Assembly (NCBI GenBank): GCA_965233625.1
Contig: OZ247499.1
Span: 62,001 to 126,000 of the forward strand
From: G965233625 sp965233625
GTDB lineage: Bacteria; Planctomycetota; Planctomycetia; Pirellulales; Pirellulaceae
Length of the DNA stretch: 64,000 nt
Direction of reading: 5' to 3'
The first letter of the stretch is position 1; each line of letters begins with the position of its first letter. A model generated the notes under the pieces. It was not told the DNA's origin. It saw only the letters and a list, made by a program, of their open reading frames with translations, and did not search any database. Positions 17,980 to 27,203 of this stretch are shown here, one piece after another. Position numbers and translations under genes: made by a program.

Positions 17980-18087
17980 TTTCTTTCATCCAGATTCTAT
18001 AAGATTTTGCAGCTGCCTCCGTTTCTAGAAGGCATCTCACGGTTTCTGTCAACGTATTGGAGCGGCAATCAATAAGATTGCGGACAA

Positions 18088-19497
18088 TTAACTTGAGAGC
18101 TTTGTGATAAGATCGACCAGCGGCATAAACAGTGAGATCACGATGCCACCCACCGCGGCGCCAAGGAACACGATCAGCAGCGGTTCAATCAGCGCCATCA
18201 CACCATCGGTAAGCACGCGGACTTCTTCGTCATAGGTGTCAGCTACCTTATAAAGCATGGTGTCCAGTTCACCGGTTTCTTCACCCACGTCGACCATGTT
18301 GACCACCAGGTCATCTACGACGCGGAGCTTGATCATGAACAGCCAGTAGCGGGCTGAAAGCAGCATCGCCATCACACCGGCGCCAATGGCCGCCGCCTGC
18401 ACGGTCTCCATCGACGGCACAATCAACGGCAGCAGCACCCAGGGTGAGACGCCAAGCAGAACCCAGAAGAACAACGCCACCGGATGGAAGCCCGCCAACG
18501 AGTTCGCGCGGAGCGGTTTAGCAATGGTGTCACCATCGCGGATGGCGTCGGTAACCTTCGCGAACATCCGCTCGAACACGGCGTTGTTCGAAGTTTCGCG
18601 GGTGATGGTCAACGCTTCCAGAATCGGCACACCACTAGAGATCAGCGTGCCAAGCGTACGCGTGGTCCGGGCCAGAATGTTCTTGCCAATCAGATTCCCG
18701 ACAACCGGGATCTGCAGCATGAACATGTCAAAGCCCATCTTGCCCGCTTTAAACTTCTTCACAAGCTTAATGAACAGGAAGATCGCGAGCGGGATCAGCG
18801 GTATCAGCCAGCAGTAGATCACCAGCTTCTGCGAAAGCGCGACCAGAATCTGCGTCGGCAAAGGCAGGTCCAGGCCGAAGTCGACGAACATTGCGTCGAA
18901 CACGGGCACGATAAAGATCATAATACCCGTGAGAATGACGATTGCCACGAAGACTACCACACACGGGTAGATCATGGCGCCTTGCACCTTCTTTTTCAGC
19001 GACTGGGCGCGTTCCATAAATTCAGCTAGACGCTGAAGGATGATTTCCAGGGCGCCGGAAGCTTCACCCGCCTTGATCATATTCACATAAAGACGGTTGA
19101 AAACTTTAGGAGATTTCGCCATCGCTTCCGACAGCGTGGCGCCTGCTTCGATTTCCTCCGTCACATCGATCAATGCGTTTTTCAACGCGCCGGGTTTGGC
19201 CTGGCCTTCCAGAATTCGCAGGCTGCGGAGAATAGGCAGACCAGCGTCTTGCAGAATCGAAAGCTGCCGGGTGAAGGTGGTCAGCACCTTGCCGCTGGCG
19301 CCGCCGATGGCAAACGATTTGCCGCCCTTTTTGCCTTTTTTGCCGCCGGCGGATTCGCTGCGCTGGACGCTGATGCGGGTTACGAAGTAGCCCATCTGGC
19401 GGATCGTTGCTTGCGCCTCTTCCTGCGTGGCAGCTTCGATCACATCTTTGATCTCCTGCCCCGTGGCGTCCATAGCCTCGAATTGATAGGTAGGCAT
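18088..19497 (-). CDS. gspF: GspF/PilC inner-membrane platform protein with extra membrane insert
   Basis: This polytopic protein couples the cytoplasmic ATPase to pseudopilus assembly. It has 469 residues, about 60 more than usual. Both GspF repeats are present. The first has TFTRQLSILQDAGLPILRSL and MIKAGEASGALEIIL; the second has TLGTLISSGVPILEAL and NMVDVGEETGELDTML. The second repeat is interrupted after GDTIAKPLR (about residue 330) by roughly 65 residues carrying two additional hydrophobic segments (VALFFWVLLGVSPWVLLPLI and AAAIGAGVMAMLLSARYWLF). The normal sequence resumes at VNMVDVGEE near residue 400. The ATG at 19497 has CAGGA 9-13 nt upstream. The reading frame is intact through the insert. 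Confidence 0.94.
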   Translation of the reverse strand: MPTYQFEAMDATGQEIKDVIEAATQEEAQATIRQMGYFVTRISVQRSESAGGKKGKKGGKSFAIGGASGKVLTTFTRQLSILQDAGLPILRSLRILEGQAKPGALKNALIDVTEEIEAGATLSEAMAKSPKVFNRLYVNMIKAGEASGALEIILQRLAEFMERAQSLKKKVQGAMIYPCVVVFVAIVILTGIMIFIVPVFDAMFVDFGLDLPLPTQILVALSQKLVIYCWLIPLIPLAIFLFIKLVKKFKAGKMGFDMFMLQIPVVGNLIGKNILARTTRTLGTLISSGVPILEALTITRETSNNAVFERMFAKVTDAIRDGDTIAKPLRANSLAGFHPVALFFWVLLGVSPWVLLPLIVPSMETVQAAAIGAGVMAMLLSARYWLFMIKLRVVDDLVVNMVDVGEETGELDTMLYKVADTYDEEVRVLTDGVMALIEPLLIVFLGAAVGGIVISLFMPLVDLITKLSS

Positions 19498-19629
19498 TCT
19501 AAATTTCCTGCGATATAAAGTTTCTAAGGCTTCCGCGGGCTGGAAAACGGCGGGAGATACTTATCTTCTAATGAGATTCTGCAATTCTGTAAACGAACGG
19601 GTCAGACTCTCAGCAAATTGCGGTTTTTT

Positions 19630-21348
19630 CTATGCATCGACAACGGTTTCACGCACGACTTCGTCCAGGGTGGTAATACCCTGCGCGGCGAATTCCATGC
19701 CTGCCTCACGCAGCATGCGGGTGCCAAACGTACGCGCTGAATCGCGTAGTTCGTCCGTCGACGCTTTTTTCATAATTAGGTCGCGAAGCGTATCGTTCAT
19801 AATCATCAGTTCAAACAGACCAACGCGGGCTTTATAGCCAGAGTTGTTGCAGAAATCGCAACCGGCGCCCTTGTAAAAGGTCTGCCCTGCCAGGTCGCTG
19901 CGTTCCATCCGCAGTTCCGTGAGATTTTCTTCCGTCGGTTCTGTTTCTTCGCGGCATTGCGTGCAAATGCGCCGCACCAGTCGTTGTGCGAGAATGGCTT
20001 CGACCGTGGCCGTGATCATAAAGGTCGGCACGCCCATATCCTTGAGCCGGGTAATGGTGCTCGGCGCGTCGTTGGTGTGCAGCGTGCTGAATACAAGGTG
20101 ACCGGTGAGCGAAGCCTGGATCGCGATTTCGGCCGTTTCCAGGTCGCGGATTTCGCCAACAAGAATGGTGTCCGGGTCCTGCCGGAGAATGGCTCGCAGG
20201 CAGGCAGCGAAGGTGACGCCGATGTCGTGATCGATAGGAATTTGAATGATGCCGTCGATATCGTATTCGACCGGATCTTCCGTCGTGATAATCTTATCTT
20301 CGATCTCGTTGAGTTCACTGAGCGCTGAATACAACGTGGTGGTTTTTCCTGAACCTGTCGGGCCGGTCACCAGCACGATGCCGTTTGGTTTCTTCATGAC
20401 CTCGCGGAAGGAATCCATGGTGGGCTGATCCATGCCGACTTTTGTCAGGCTGAGCGAAACGACCGAGCGGTCCAGGATCCGCATAACCACGCTTTCGCCG
20501 AACATGGTTGGCAGCACGCTCACACGCAAGTCCACGGGGTGGCCACCGACGGTCAGTTCGATGCGGCCGTCCTGCGGCATGCGGCGTTCAGCGATGTCCA
20601 GGTTCGCCATCACTTTGATGCGTGTCGTGATTGCGAACGCCAGGTGGCGTGGCGGCGGCACCATTTCGTATAGCACGCCGTCGGCCTTAATGCGGATGCG
20701 GAATTCGTCTTCAAACGGCTCGAAGTGAATGTCAGCAGCGTGGTCTTTGATCGCCAGCAGCAGCACCATGTTCAGCAGTTTGCGAACCGGCGCAGAATCC
20801 GCCAGCGCCTCGACATTCGTAATATCGATCGGTCCATCGGCCGACATTTCCTCGGCAGCTTTTTTAAGGTCAGCGTCGTTTTCAAGCTCGTCAATAATGC
20901 CAACGATACTGTCGCCTTCGTCGGCGTAGAACCGGTCGAGCGTGCGCTGAATATCGTAGTCCGTCGCCACAACCGTACGCACGTCGTAGCCCACAAACTG
21001 CCGGAGTTCGTCCTGAATCTGCAGGTTCTGTGGCTCAGCGGTCGCCACGGTTAGCACATTATCTTCCAGACGCAGCGGGATAACGCGCCACATCTGCGCC
21101 ATTGTATCATTGATGCTTTCAATGGTTTCTTTGTCGATGCTGACATCGTCCAGGCTAACCACCTGCAGGTGCATCTGTTCGCCCAGGGCCTGAGCAAGCT
21201 GCTCATCGGTGATAAGCCCCATCTCCATGCCTAGCTTGCCTAGCAGCTGGCCCGGATTATTACTTTGCTCATCTAATAGTTGTTCAAGCTGATCGTCGGT
21301 AATAAAACCAAGATCAACAAAAATCTGACCTATGCGACGTCCGGCCAT
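19630..21348 (-). CDS. gspE: GspE/PilB-type secretion ATPase, copy 2
   Basis: This hexameric ATPase powers pseudopilus or pilus extension. From the ATG at 21348 it has 572 residues. AAGGTG lies 7-12 nt upstream, so I prefer this start to the one at 21369. The N-terminal half has MshEN-like repeats (GQIFVDLGFITDDQLEQLL, LGMEMGLITDEQLAQAL). The core has Walker A GPTGSGKTTTLYSAL, an Asp box, Walker B ILVGEIRDLETAEIA and the His box TGHLVFSTLHTNDA. A four-Cys zinc motif follows (CTQC ... CDFCNNSGY). It sits between pilT and gspF. Two GspE/PilB ATPases in one operon suggest a division of labour. Confidence 0.95.
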   Translation of the reverse strand: MAGRRIGQIFVDLGFITDDQLEQLLDEQSNNPGQLLGKLGMEMGLITDEQLAQALGEQMHLQVVSLDDVSIDKETIESINDTMAQMWRVIPLRLEDNVLTVATAEPQNLQIQDELRQFVGYDVRTVVATDYDIQRTLDRFYADEGDSIVGIIDELENDADLKKAAEEMSADGPIDITNVEALADSAPVRKLLNMVLLLAIKDHAADIHFEPFEDEFRIRIKADGVLYEMVPPPRHLAFAITTRIKVMANLDIAERRMPQDGRIELTVGGHPVDLRVSVLPTMFGESVVMRILDRSVVSLSLTKVGMDQPTMDSFREVMKKPNGIVLVTGPTGSGKTTTLYSALSELNEIEDKIITTEDPVEYDIDGIIQIPIDHDIGVTFAACLRAILRQDPDTILVGEIRDLETAEIAIQASLTGHLVFSTLHTNDAPSTITRLKDMGVPTFMITATVEAILAQRLVRRICTQCREETEPTEENLTELRMERSDLAGQTFYKGAGCDFCNNSGYKARVGLFELMIMNDTLRDLIMKKASTDELRDSARTFGTRMLREAGMEFAAQGITTLDEVVRETVVDA

Positions 21349-21520
21349 GACAACACCTTTTTCTAGCACGTGGCATGAGAGCCACCGGCGTTAAACTTAG
21401 ATTTAACACCCGGCAAATTGGAGATAAGATTCGGGTAAGTGCTAAGAAATAAAATTGAAATGAAAAGTGATGAGAAACTGCAAACAATAAGTTATTAGAT
21501 GAGTCGCTATTGGCCGGTCA

Positions 21521-22618
21521 TCAACCGCCCTCGCCGCCTTCTTCCATCATGCGGCGGTGATTGGCAATTCGCTTGGCCAGATCGTCAGGGTTCTGCGATT
21601 TATCCAGCACGTCCTGCATCGTTACTTTCTCATCACGCCACAGCTTGAACAGCGCGTCGTCCATCAGCTGCATGCCATATTTGGCGCCGGTCTGAATGGC
21701 CGAGTTGATGCGGAATGTTTTGTTTTCGCGAATGAGGTTCGCGATACTTGAGGTCACGATGAGAATCTCATATGCCGCACAGCGGCCGCCGCCGATGCGG
21801 GGCAGCAGCGTCTGGGCGACGATGCCAATGATGGCGGTTGAGAGCTGCGTGCGTATCTGATCCTGCAGGTTACCGGGGAAGGCGTCGATGATACGGTTAA
21901 CGGTTCCCTGGGCGCTGTTGGTATGCAGCGTGCCGAATACAACGTGGCCTGTCTCGGCAGCACTGATCGCGGCTTCGATGGTTTCGAGGTCACGCATTTC
22001 GCCAACGAGAATCACATCCGGGTCCTGCCGCAATGCACGGCGGATGGCGTCAGAGAAAGACATCACATCCACGCCCACTTCACGCTGATTGACCGTGGAC
22101 TTCTTGTGGTAATGATAGAACTCGATCGGATCTTCAATCGTGATGATGTGATGATCGACCGTCTCGTTGATGTAATTGATGAGACTCGCCAGCGTCGTAC
22201 TTTTTCCCGAACCCGTTGGACCCGTAACCAGGAACAGGCCGCGGGGACGCATGACGAGCTTCTTCACCTGCTCTGGCAGGCCAAGCTGCTCGGGGGTGAG
22301 CATGTCGTTGGGGATCTGCCGCAGCACCATGGCAATCTGGCCGCGCTGCTTGAAGACAGAAACGCGGAAACGGGCTTCGTCGCCGTAGGCAAAACCAAAG
22401 TCGGCGCTGCCCTGTTCCTGAAGTTCCTCCTGACAGCGGTCAGGGGAAATGCTCTTCATCAGCTGAACGGTGTCATCTGGCTCCAGCACCTTTGTTTCCA
22501 GCTTGCGCATCCTGCCGTGCAAGCGGAACACGGGCGGTTGCCCGGTGGTGATGTGAATATCGCTCGCGCCCTGCTTCACAGCAGCCGAGAGCAGTTTTTC
22601 CATAAGGATGTTAGCCAT
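21521..22618 (-). CDS. pilT: PilT-type retraction ATPase
   Basis: This hexameric ATPase of 365 residues drives depolymerisation of type IV pili. The signature GASDIHITTGQPPVFRLHG is at the N-terminus. Walker A is GPTGSGKSTTLASLI, Walker B VILVGEMRDLETIEAA, and the His box TGHVVFGTLHTNSA. The C-terminal AIRNLIRE-type retraction motif is represented by SIANLIRENKTFRINSAIQTG. Length and motif order fit PilT, and the zinc motif of PilB is absent. CAGGTG precedes the ATG at 22618. Its presence argues that the apparatus retracts, or that a true pilus is made, and is not only a type II secretion piston. Confidence 0.95.
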   Translation of the reverse strand: MANILMEKLLSAAVKQGASDIHITTGQPPVFRLHGRMRKLETKVLEPDDTVQLMKSISPDRCQEELQEQGSADFGFAYGDEARFRVSVFKQRGQIAMVLRQIPNDMLTPEQLGLPEQVKKLVMRPRGLFLVTGPTGSGKSTTLASLINYINETVDHHIITIEDPIEFYHYHKKSTVNQREVGVDVMSFSDAIRRALRQDPDVILVGEMRDLETIEAAISAAETGHVVFGTLHTNSAQGTVNRIIDAFPGNLQDQIRTQLSTAIIGIVAQTLLPRIGGGRCAAYEILIVTSSIANLIRENKTFRINSAIQTGAKYGMQLMDDALFKLWRDEKVTMQDVLDKSQNPDDLAKRIANHRRMMEEGGEGG

Positions 22619-22748
22619 GGGGCACCTGATCTTTCCCTGAAGGTCGTTATCTGATTATCCGCCGGGCTTCACGTAAGGGCCAGGAATAAGGCGGTTAAAA
22701 CCACATGTTGCGGCGGTTCGACCTGTCAGGGCGAAATGTCAGGCGCCG

Positions 22749-24473
22749 CTATTCTTCGCTATCTTGCTCGGTCCGTTTCGCCACGCGGTAGACCTCATCC
22801 AGGGTGGTGATCCCCTTCATTACTTTGTCGATACCGTCGGAGTACAGCGTGCTCATGCCCTGCTCGATGCCAACCTTGCGAATGGCCACGGCCGACGCGT
22901 TTTCAAAGATCTGCTCGCGGATTTTCGATGTGATCAGCAGCAATTCATACACGCCTATGCGGCCGCGATAACCTTTCTTCTGGCAATGGCCGCAGCCTTT
23001 GCCTCTTGTGAATGTGGCGTTCTTTGCGTCTTCCGTTGATATGCCTGCGTCCGCTAGCACGCTAGCTGGTGGCATGAATGCTTGCTTGCACTTCGAGCAG
23101 TTCACGCGAACCAGTCGTTGCGCGAGGATGGCAATCACGCTGCTTGCGACCAGATATCCGGGAACTCCCATGTCGATCATGCGTGTTACAGCACTGGGCG
23201 CATCGTTCGTATGTAGTGTACTGAAAACTAAGTGTCCAGTCAAAGATGCCTGAATTCCCATGGATGCCGTCTCAGCATCACGCATTTCGCCCACCAGAAT
23301 GATATTAGGCGCTTGGCGTAACATAGAGCGAATAACGCGGGCAAAGTCGAGACCGATGTCGTGCCGGATCTCGCATTGGTTGATGCCTGGCAGGTAATAC
23401 TCGACCGGATCTTCCGCGGTGATGATCTTCCGATCCGGCCGGTTCAGCGCGTTCATCGAGGCGTAGAGCGTGGTTGTTTTGCCGGAACCAGTCGGGCCGG
23501 TTACCAGGATAATACCGTTCGGGCGCTTAATGAGGCTGTTGAAGGTGTTGTAGTTTTTCTCCGAAAGACCAAGCTGCCGGATGCTGACTTTGATGTTGTC
23601 TTTATCCAGCAGTCGCATCACCACCGACTGCCCGTGGTTGGTCGGGATGGTGCTGACGCGGAGGTCGAGTTGCTTGTCGCCGACGGTCACCTTAATACGA
23701 CCATCCTGCGGGCGCCGGCGCTCTGCGATATCCAGCTTGGACAGAATCTTGATGCGCGAGATCAGCGCACCTAAAAGACGGCGCGGCACAGTGTCGCGTT
23801 CGTGCAACACCCCATCAATGCGGTATCTGACCCGCACCCGCTCTTCAAACGGTTCTACGTGGATATCCGAAGCACGTAGCTGCACCGCTTCGGTAATCAT
23901 CAGCTGCACCAGCCGGACGACCGGGGCGCTGTTTTCGTCCACAACTTCATCGTTGTTGACTGTATCGCCTTCGGTTTCGGTGAAGTCGATCGCCGTATCG
24001 GTGAACTCCTGCAACATCGAGTCAGCAGATTCACCTTCGATCTGACCGTAGTAACGGTTGATCGCTTCCAGAATATTCTCACGCGGCGCCAAGGCGATTT
24101 TGACGTTACGGTTGAGAATGAACCGCAGCTTCTCGCAGGTGACCATATCGTTGGGGTCGCCCATGATAATGGTCAGCGAATCTTCCGTTTCCGCCATCGG
24201 CAGGATCGCGTTTTCACGGGCGACCGATTCCGGCACCAGTTCGATCACCGATTCGGGAATCGGCGTATCCTGCAAATTGATATAGGGCAGTTTGTGCTCC
24301 TGAGCGACCGCCATCATGATTTCTTCGCCCGTGGCGTAGCCTTGCCGCCGTAGGCTGTTGATGACGCTTTCGCCGCTATCCTGCGAGATCTGCTCGACTT
24401 CGCTCGCCTGATTCTGGCTGATGGTTCCGCGTTTCACGAGGATTTCGAGAAACGTCTCTTTTTTCTTTTGCAT
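22749..24473 (-). CDS. pilB: GspE/PilB-type assembly ATPase, copy 1
   Basis: This extension ATPase of 574 residues is the first gene of the operon. The N-terminal MshEN-type region (FLEILVKRGTISQNQASEVE ... YATGEEIMMAVAQEHKLPYI) is followed by GPTGSGKTTTLYASMNALN (Walker A), IILVGEMRDAETASMG (Walker B) and TGHLVFSTLHTNDAPSAV. A zinc site is built from CSKCKQ and CGHCQKKGY. It shares the core with the second GspE copy but differs in the N-terminal half, as expected if they dock on different partners. GAGGGA precedes the ATG at 24473. Confidence 0.95.
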   Translation of the reverse strand: MQKKKETFLEILVKRGTISQNQASEVEQISQDSGESVINSLRRQGYATGEEIMMAVAQEHKLPYINLQDTPIPESVIELVPESVARENAILPMAETEDSLTIIMGDPNDMVTCEKLRFILNRNVKIALAPRENILEAINRYYGQIEGESADSMLQEFTDTAIDFTETEGDTVNNDEVVDENSAPVVRLVQLMITEAVQLRASDIHVEPFEERVRVRYRIDGVLHERDTVPRRLLGALISRIKILSKLDIAERRRPQDGRIKVTVGDKQLDLRVSTIPTNHGQSVVMRLLDKDNIKVSIRQLGLSEKNYNTFNSLIKRPNGIILVTGPTGSGKTTTLYASMNALNRPDRKIITAEDPVEYYLPGINQCEIRHDIGLDFARVIRSMLRQAPNIILVGEMRDAETASMGIQASLTGHLVFSTLHTNDAPSAVTRMIDMGVPGYLVASSVIAILAQRLVRVNCSKCKQAFMPPASVLADAGISTEDAKNATFTRGKGCGHCQKKGYRGRIGVYELLLITSKIREQIFENASAVAIRKVGIEQGMSTLYSDGIDKVMKGITTLDEVYRVAKRTEQDSEE

Positions 24474-24778
24474 GTGATAATTCCCTCTGTGCCGGACAAC
24501 ACATCAGCGATGCGTGCGAAAGTGGAGGATACACCCTAAGTGAGGCAGATTGGTTAAGCGGCGTCGATAAGAGTCTGTATACCCGGAGTCTGGGCGACAG
24601 AACCACGGGGCAGGAGCTAACCCCGCTCGAAAAGGACAAGTCGCCGTAAACCCGGCGGTGTACATATATTGCCTTATAAAGTGCCAATTTGTCAAACTAA
24701 GCGTTCTCCGCGATAGTAGCGAGCTACATGCAGAAAAGCGCAGCTTGGCGGATTTGTCACTTGAAAGGGTAGGAAGTC
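24474..24778. promoter_or_regulatory. Divergent intergenic region with possible promoter for the secretion operon
   Basis: This 305-bp gap separates pilB (minus) from the next gene (plus). On the minus strand TTGACA (complement of 24690-24695) is a perfect -35 match, with weak A/T-rich -10 candidates 18-19 bp downstream around 24665-24671. On the plus side TAGGA lies 6-10 nt before the ATG at 24779. No other feature is apparent. Promoter assignment is tentative. Confidence 0.35.
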
Positions 24779-26020
24779 ATGAAGAATTCACGAAAGACAC
24801 GCTTCTTTGAGTTGTCCATCAGGGTTCTGGTCATGACTGCGCTGGCAACCATCGTAGCGGGTGCTAATCAGGCGATGGCTGGCCCCTTAGACCATCTCAC
24901 CGCGGCTGAGCGGCAAGCCGTGGTCCGTTGTCAGCAGTTGATCCGTGCGCGACAACTCAACGCCGGCACTGCAGCGGGTGCGTTTCAGGTGGCGACAAAT
25001 GCGGGCGAAGCGTGGGTTGAACACTACTTTGCACTTGAGGCGATGATCGCCCTGCTTGCTGCCACGGACGATCCCAATTCGCCGGATGTGCGTGCGGTGG
25101 AGAAGTACCTCAAGTTCTACGCGAACGATGCCAGGCAACGCGCCGAGGGTGTTGCCCACAATCTGAAAGGGCCGAAGCTAGCGCCCGTGACGGTGGTTCT
25201 CAAGACCTGCCGGGACAAACCCGCGGATCAACGATCGGATGCACCCAAAGACTTTGATAGTATCGATTCGTACGCCGGTTTGTATCTGGTCGCCACTGCC
25301 AGGTACTATGCGTTAACGGGCAAGCTGCCAGCGGAAATTCGCAGTGGCGCCTTACTGTCGCTCAAGGCGTTGTACAACGTCATCCGGCGGAAGCCTGCGG
25401 TGGTCGCAGCGCGGGGCTGTAACCACACGTTTCCCAACGGTGCGCTCAACAACGGTCTGCCAATCGCCCGCGCCTCTTATCCAATGCATCAACTGATGGA
25501 TGTTGTTGAGGTATACGCCGGTCTGAAAGAGTCGGCGCCGATGTTCGCGCGGCTTGGTCTCGCAAATGAAGCAAAGATCGCCGCCGACCTTGCCGCCGGT
25601 GTTGTGCGTGGGGCAGCTTTGTTCAAACCTGCGGCGAAAACGGGCCACTATCCTGTTGGTCTGGATAACGGAAACAACCCTTACAACCAGGGCGGACTCT
25701 ATCCGGGCGGTCTGGCGCAACTATTCGCCCTTGCATATCTTCCGTCTTTAGGAGCGAAGAACGACGTCGCGCTCTGGACATCGTTGAAGAAGTTTCCGCA
25801 AGGCAATCCGGCAGCTGCCACCAATACGCAGGCGCCGCCCGAACGATGGCTCATTGCCGCCTCGCGTGTTGCACCGCAAGAGGCGCCACGCTGGAGAGCC
25901 CGGGTGGTGGCGGAGTGTCGGACGTTTAACGCTGCCACCTATATTGATCGGCCCGCGATCTGCATCCTGGCGCTGATTGGCAAAGAGGCTGGCTTCCCCA
26001 TGATTCCGGCAGCAAAATAG
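24779..26020 (+). CDS. Secreted helical-repeat protein, possible (alpha/alpha)6 barrel
   Basis: This 413-residue protein has a signal-like N-terminus (ELSIRVLVMTALATIVAG, then ANQAMAG), so export is likely. The mature part is Ala- and Leu-rich and looks all-helical, with repeating aromatic helix motifs such as AGEAWVEHYFALEAMIAL and SIDSYAGLYLVATARYYALTG. The last recalls helices of six-hairpin glycosidases and polysaccharide lyases. Asn/Gly/Tyr-rich loops (GLDNGNNPYNQGGLYPGG) could form a carbohydrate site. I do not recognise the family and no catalytic residues can be assigned. TAGGA precedes the ATG at a good distance. It stands alone on the plus strand. Confidence 0.8.
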   Translation: MKNSRKTRFFELSIRVLVMTALATIVAGANQAMAGPLDHLTAAERQAVVRCQQLIRARQLNAGTAAGAFQVATNAGEAWVEHYFALEAMIALLAATDDPNSPDVRAVEKYLKFYANDARQRAEGVAHNLKGPKLAPVTVVLKTCRDKPADQRSDAPKDFDSIDSYAGLYLVATARYYALTGKLPAEIRSGALLSLKALYNVIRRKPAVVAARGCNHTFPNGALNNGLPIARASYPMHQLMDVVEVYAGLKESAPMFARLGLANEAKIAADLAAGVVRGAALFKPAAKTGHYPVGLDNGNNPYNQGGLYPGGLAQLFALAYLPSLGAKNDVALWTSLKKFPQGNPAAATNTQAPPERWLIAASRVAPQEAPRWRARVVAECRTFNAATYIDRPAICILALIGKEAGFPMIPAAK

Positions 26021-26035
26021 TCCGCCTTGTCCGGT

Positions 26036-26455
26036 TCACAACGATTTGCAGGCAGCTTCAAGAGCCGTCCAGAGCCCGCTGTGAATCTCTAGCTTTCTAA
26101 CTTGGGCCATCCGTTGCACCACCGTTGCAGGTGATTCGCCCAGATAACGCCCCAGAGCAAAGGAAGCCACCGCGGGCGAACGGGACATGCCCGCGGAACA
26201 GCCGATGATTAAAGGGGGTGTTTGCAGCAGCAGATTTTCAACGGCGGTTACTGCCAGCCGAAGCGTGCCGGCTTCATTTGCATCCCCATCAATCAGCGGG
26301 AAGCGGCAATAGATAATCTCGCGTGGCAATGCCGCCGGCGGCTCTTCGTAAGCAACATCTACAACCGCGGCGATGCCATGCTGAAACAAAGCGGCCGCAT
26401 CACGCAGTTCCAGCGCATTACCCAACCAGAGCTTTTCCGCGAGAAGCTCGACCAC
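26036..26455 (-). CDS. Dual-specificity-type protein phosphatase
   Basis: This small cysteine-dependent phosphatase has 139 residues. The catalytic P-loop is IIGCSAGMSRSPA, giving the required C-x5-R. The residue before the Cys is Gly instead of the His of the common HCx5R form. Upstream, LWLGNALELRD and IAAVVDVA match the recognition region of DSP folds. FPLIDGDANEAGTL includes the likely general acid Asp. The GTG at 26455 has AAAGG 10-14 nt upstream and lies 13 bp after the preceding gene. Substrates are unknown; phosphoproteins of the kinase-rich planctomycete lifestyle or phosphorylated nucleotides are possible. Confidence 0.85.
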   Translation of the reverse strand: MVELLAEKLWLGNALELRDAAALFQHGIAAVVDVAYEEPPAALPREIIYCRFPLIDGDANEAGTLRLAVTAVENLLLQTPPLIIGCSAGMSRSPAVASFALGRYLGESPATVVQRMAQVRKLEIHSGLWTALEAACKSL

Positions 26456-26468
26456 GGGTTGTTACCTT

Positions 26469-26759
26469 TCAACCACTGTAGTCGGTCCAGTCATCGAACA
26501 CGCCGAATACGCCGCCTGCGGGTTCGAATCCTGCCTGACGGCAGTCTTTGGTGCAGCTGAAAACTTTGAAGGCGTTTGGCTTGGTCTTGTCGCGTCCCAG
26601 GCAGGGAACCTGCGCGGTTGCATCAACTTCACCGCTCTCTTCGCTCACCTGGGTATCTAATGTCACGCCCTCGATAACGTCTCCCTCGTAGCCATCATCT
26701 CTTGGATCGGATTCGAGAAACACGTAGCAGCGAGTGGCGGAATCGATAACTAAGTACAT
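26469..26759 (-). CDS. Uncharacterised 96-residue acidic protein
   Basis: I do not recognise this protein. It begins MYLVIDSATRCYVFLESDP and has four Cys residues, two of them in VFSCTKDCRQAGF. There is no signal peptide or membrane helix. The body is acidic, with several Glu/Asp runs. It is 13 bp upstream of the phosphatase gene on the same strand, so the two probably share a transcript. CTGGA lies 7-11 nt before the ATG at 26759. A T-arm-like sequence inside it was considered as tRNA and rejected. Confidence 0.65.
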   Translation of the reverse strand: MYLVIDSATRCYVFLESDPRDDGYEGDVIEGVTLDTQVSEESGEVDATAQVPCLGRDKTKPNAFKVFSCTKDCRQAGFEPAGGVFGVFDDWTDYSG

Positions 26760-26837
26760 GTTTGATCCAGAGGATGCTGGTCCAGATGGTTGGCGAGGTT
26801 TGCTGAATACCAGGGCGATACTATCGACTCAACGCTT

Positions 26838-27203
26838 TTACTCAGGCAGGAGTTCGGTGTCTTCGTTCTCGTAACCGGGGGCACACGTGCAGAGGAATTT
26901 CAGCGGAATGTCGCCCAGGCAGGTGATCTGATGACGGGCGCCGGGCGGAATGGCGATGGCGTCGCCCGGTTTGACGCGTTGTTGCTCTCCGTCGATTTCC
27001 ATCATCGCTTCGCCTTCGAGCATGTAGTAAATCTCTTCGGTCTGCGGGTGGCGATGCGGCGTGGTGCTGGCGCCAACGGGCAGACGCGCCTCGGCCAGGC
27101 TCTGTTTGGCGATGCAGGAATTGCGGTGGGAAAGCAATTCGCGAATCTCAGAGCCGTCCTTCGTTGTGAAGGCTTCTACTTCATTGATATTCTTTACATC
27201 CAT
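26838..27203 (-). CDS. Small cupin-domain protein
   Basis: This is a single-domain cupin of 121 residues from the ATG at 27203. The two cupin motifs are visible: THRHPQTEEIYYMLEGEAMMEI-like spacing, seen as TPHRHPQTEEIYYMLEGEA, and PGDAIAIPPGARHQI. The metal ligands are two His and a Glu in the first and one His in the second. Such proteins bind a metal and act as isomerases, dioxygenases or sensors; the substrate cannot be deduced. The frame is open to 27278, but that would overlap the preceding gene and lie across tandem repeats. It follows the HEAT-like gene on the same strand. Confidence 0.88.
   Translation of the reverse strand: MDVKNINEVEAFTTKDGSEIRELLSHRNSCIAKQSLAEARLPVGASTTPHRHPQTEEIYYMLEGEAMMEIDGEQQRVKPGDAIAIPPGARHQITCLGDIPLKFLCTCAPGYENEDTELLPE

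Noticed and set aside
24668..24690. Sigma-54-like promoter (TTGGCAC ... GGC) on the minus strand before pilB
   Set aside because: The GG-to-GC spacing is 11 instead of the required 10 nt, and no enhancer-binding regulator is nearby.
26518..26536. T-arm-like sequence GCGGGTTCGAATCCTGC suggesting a tRNA 3' end
   Set aside because: No matching acceptor strand, D arm or anticodon arm lies upstream, and the stretch is inside an intact small protein-coding frame.
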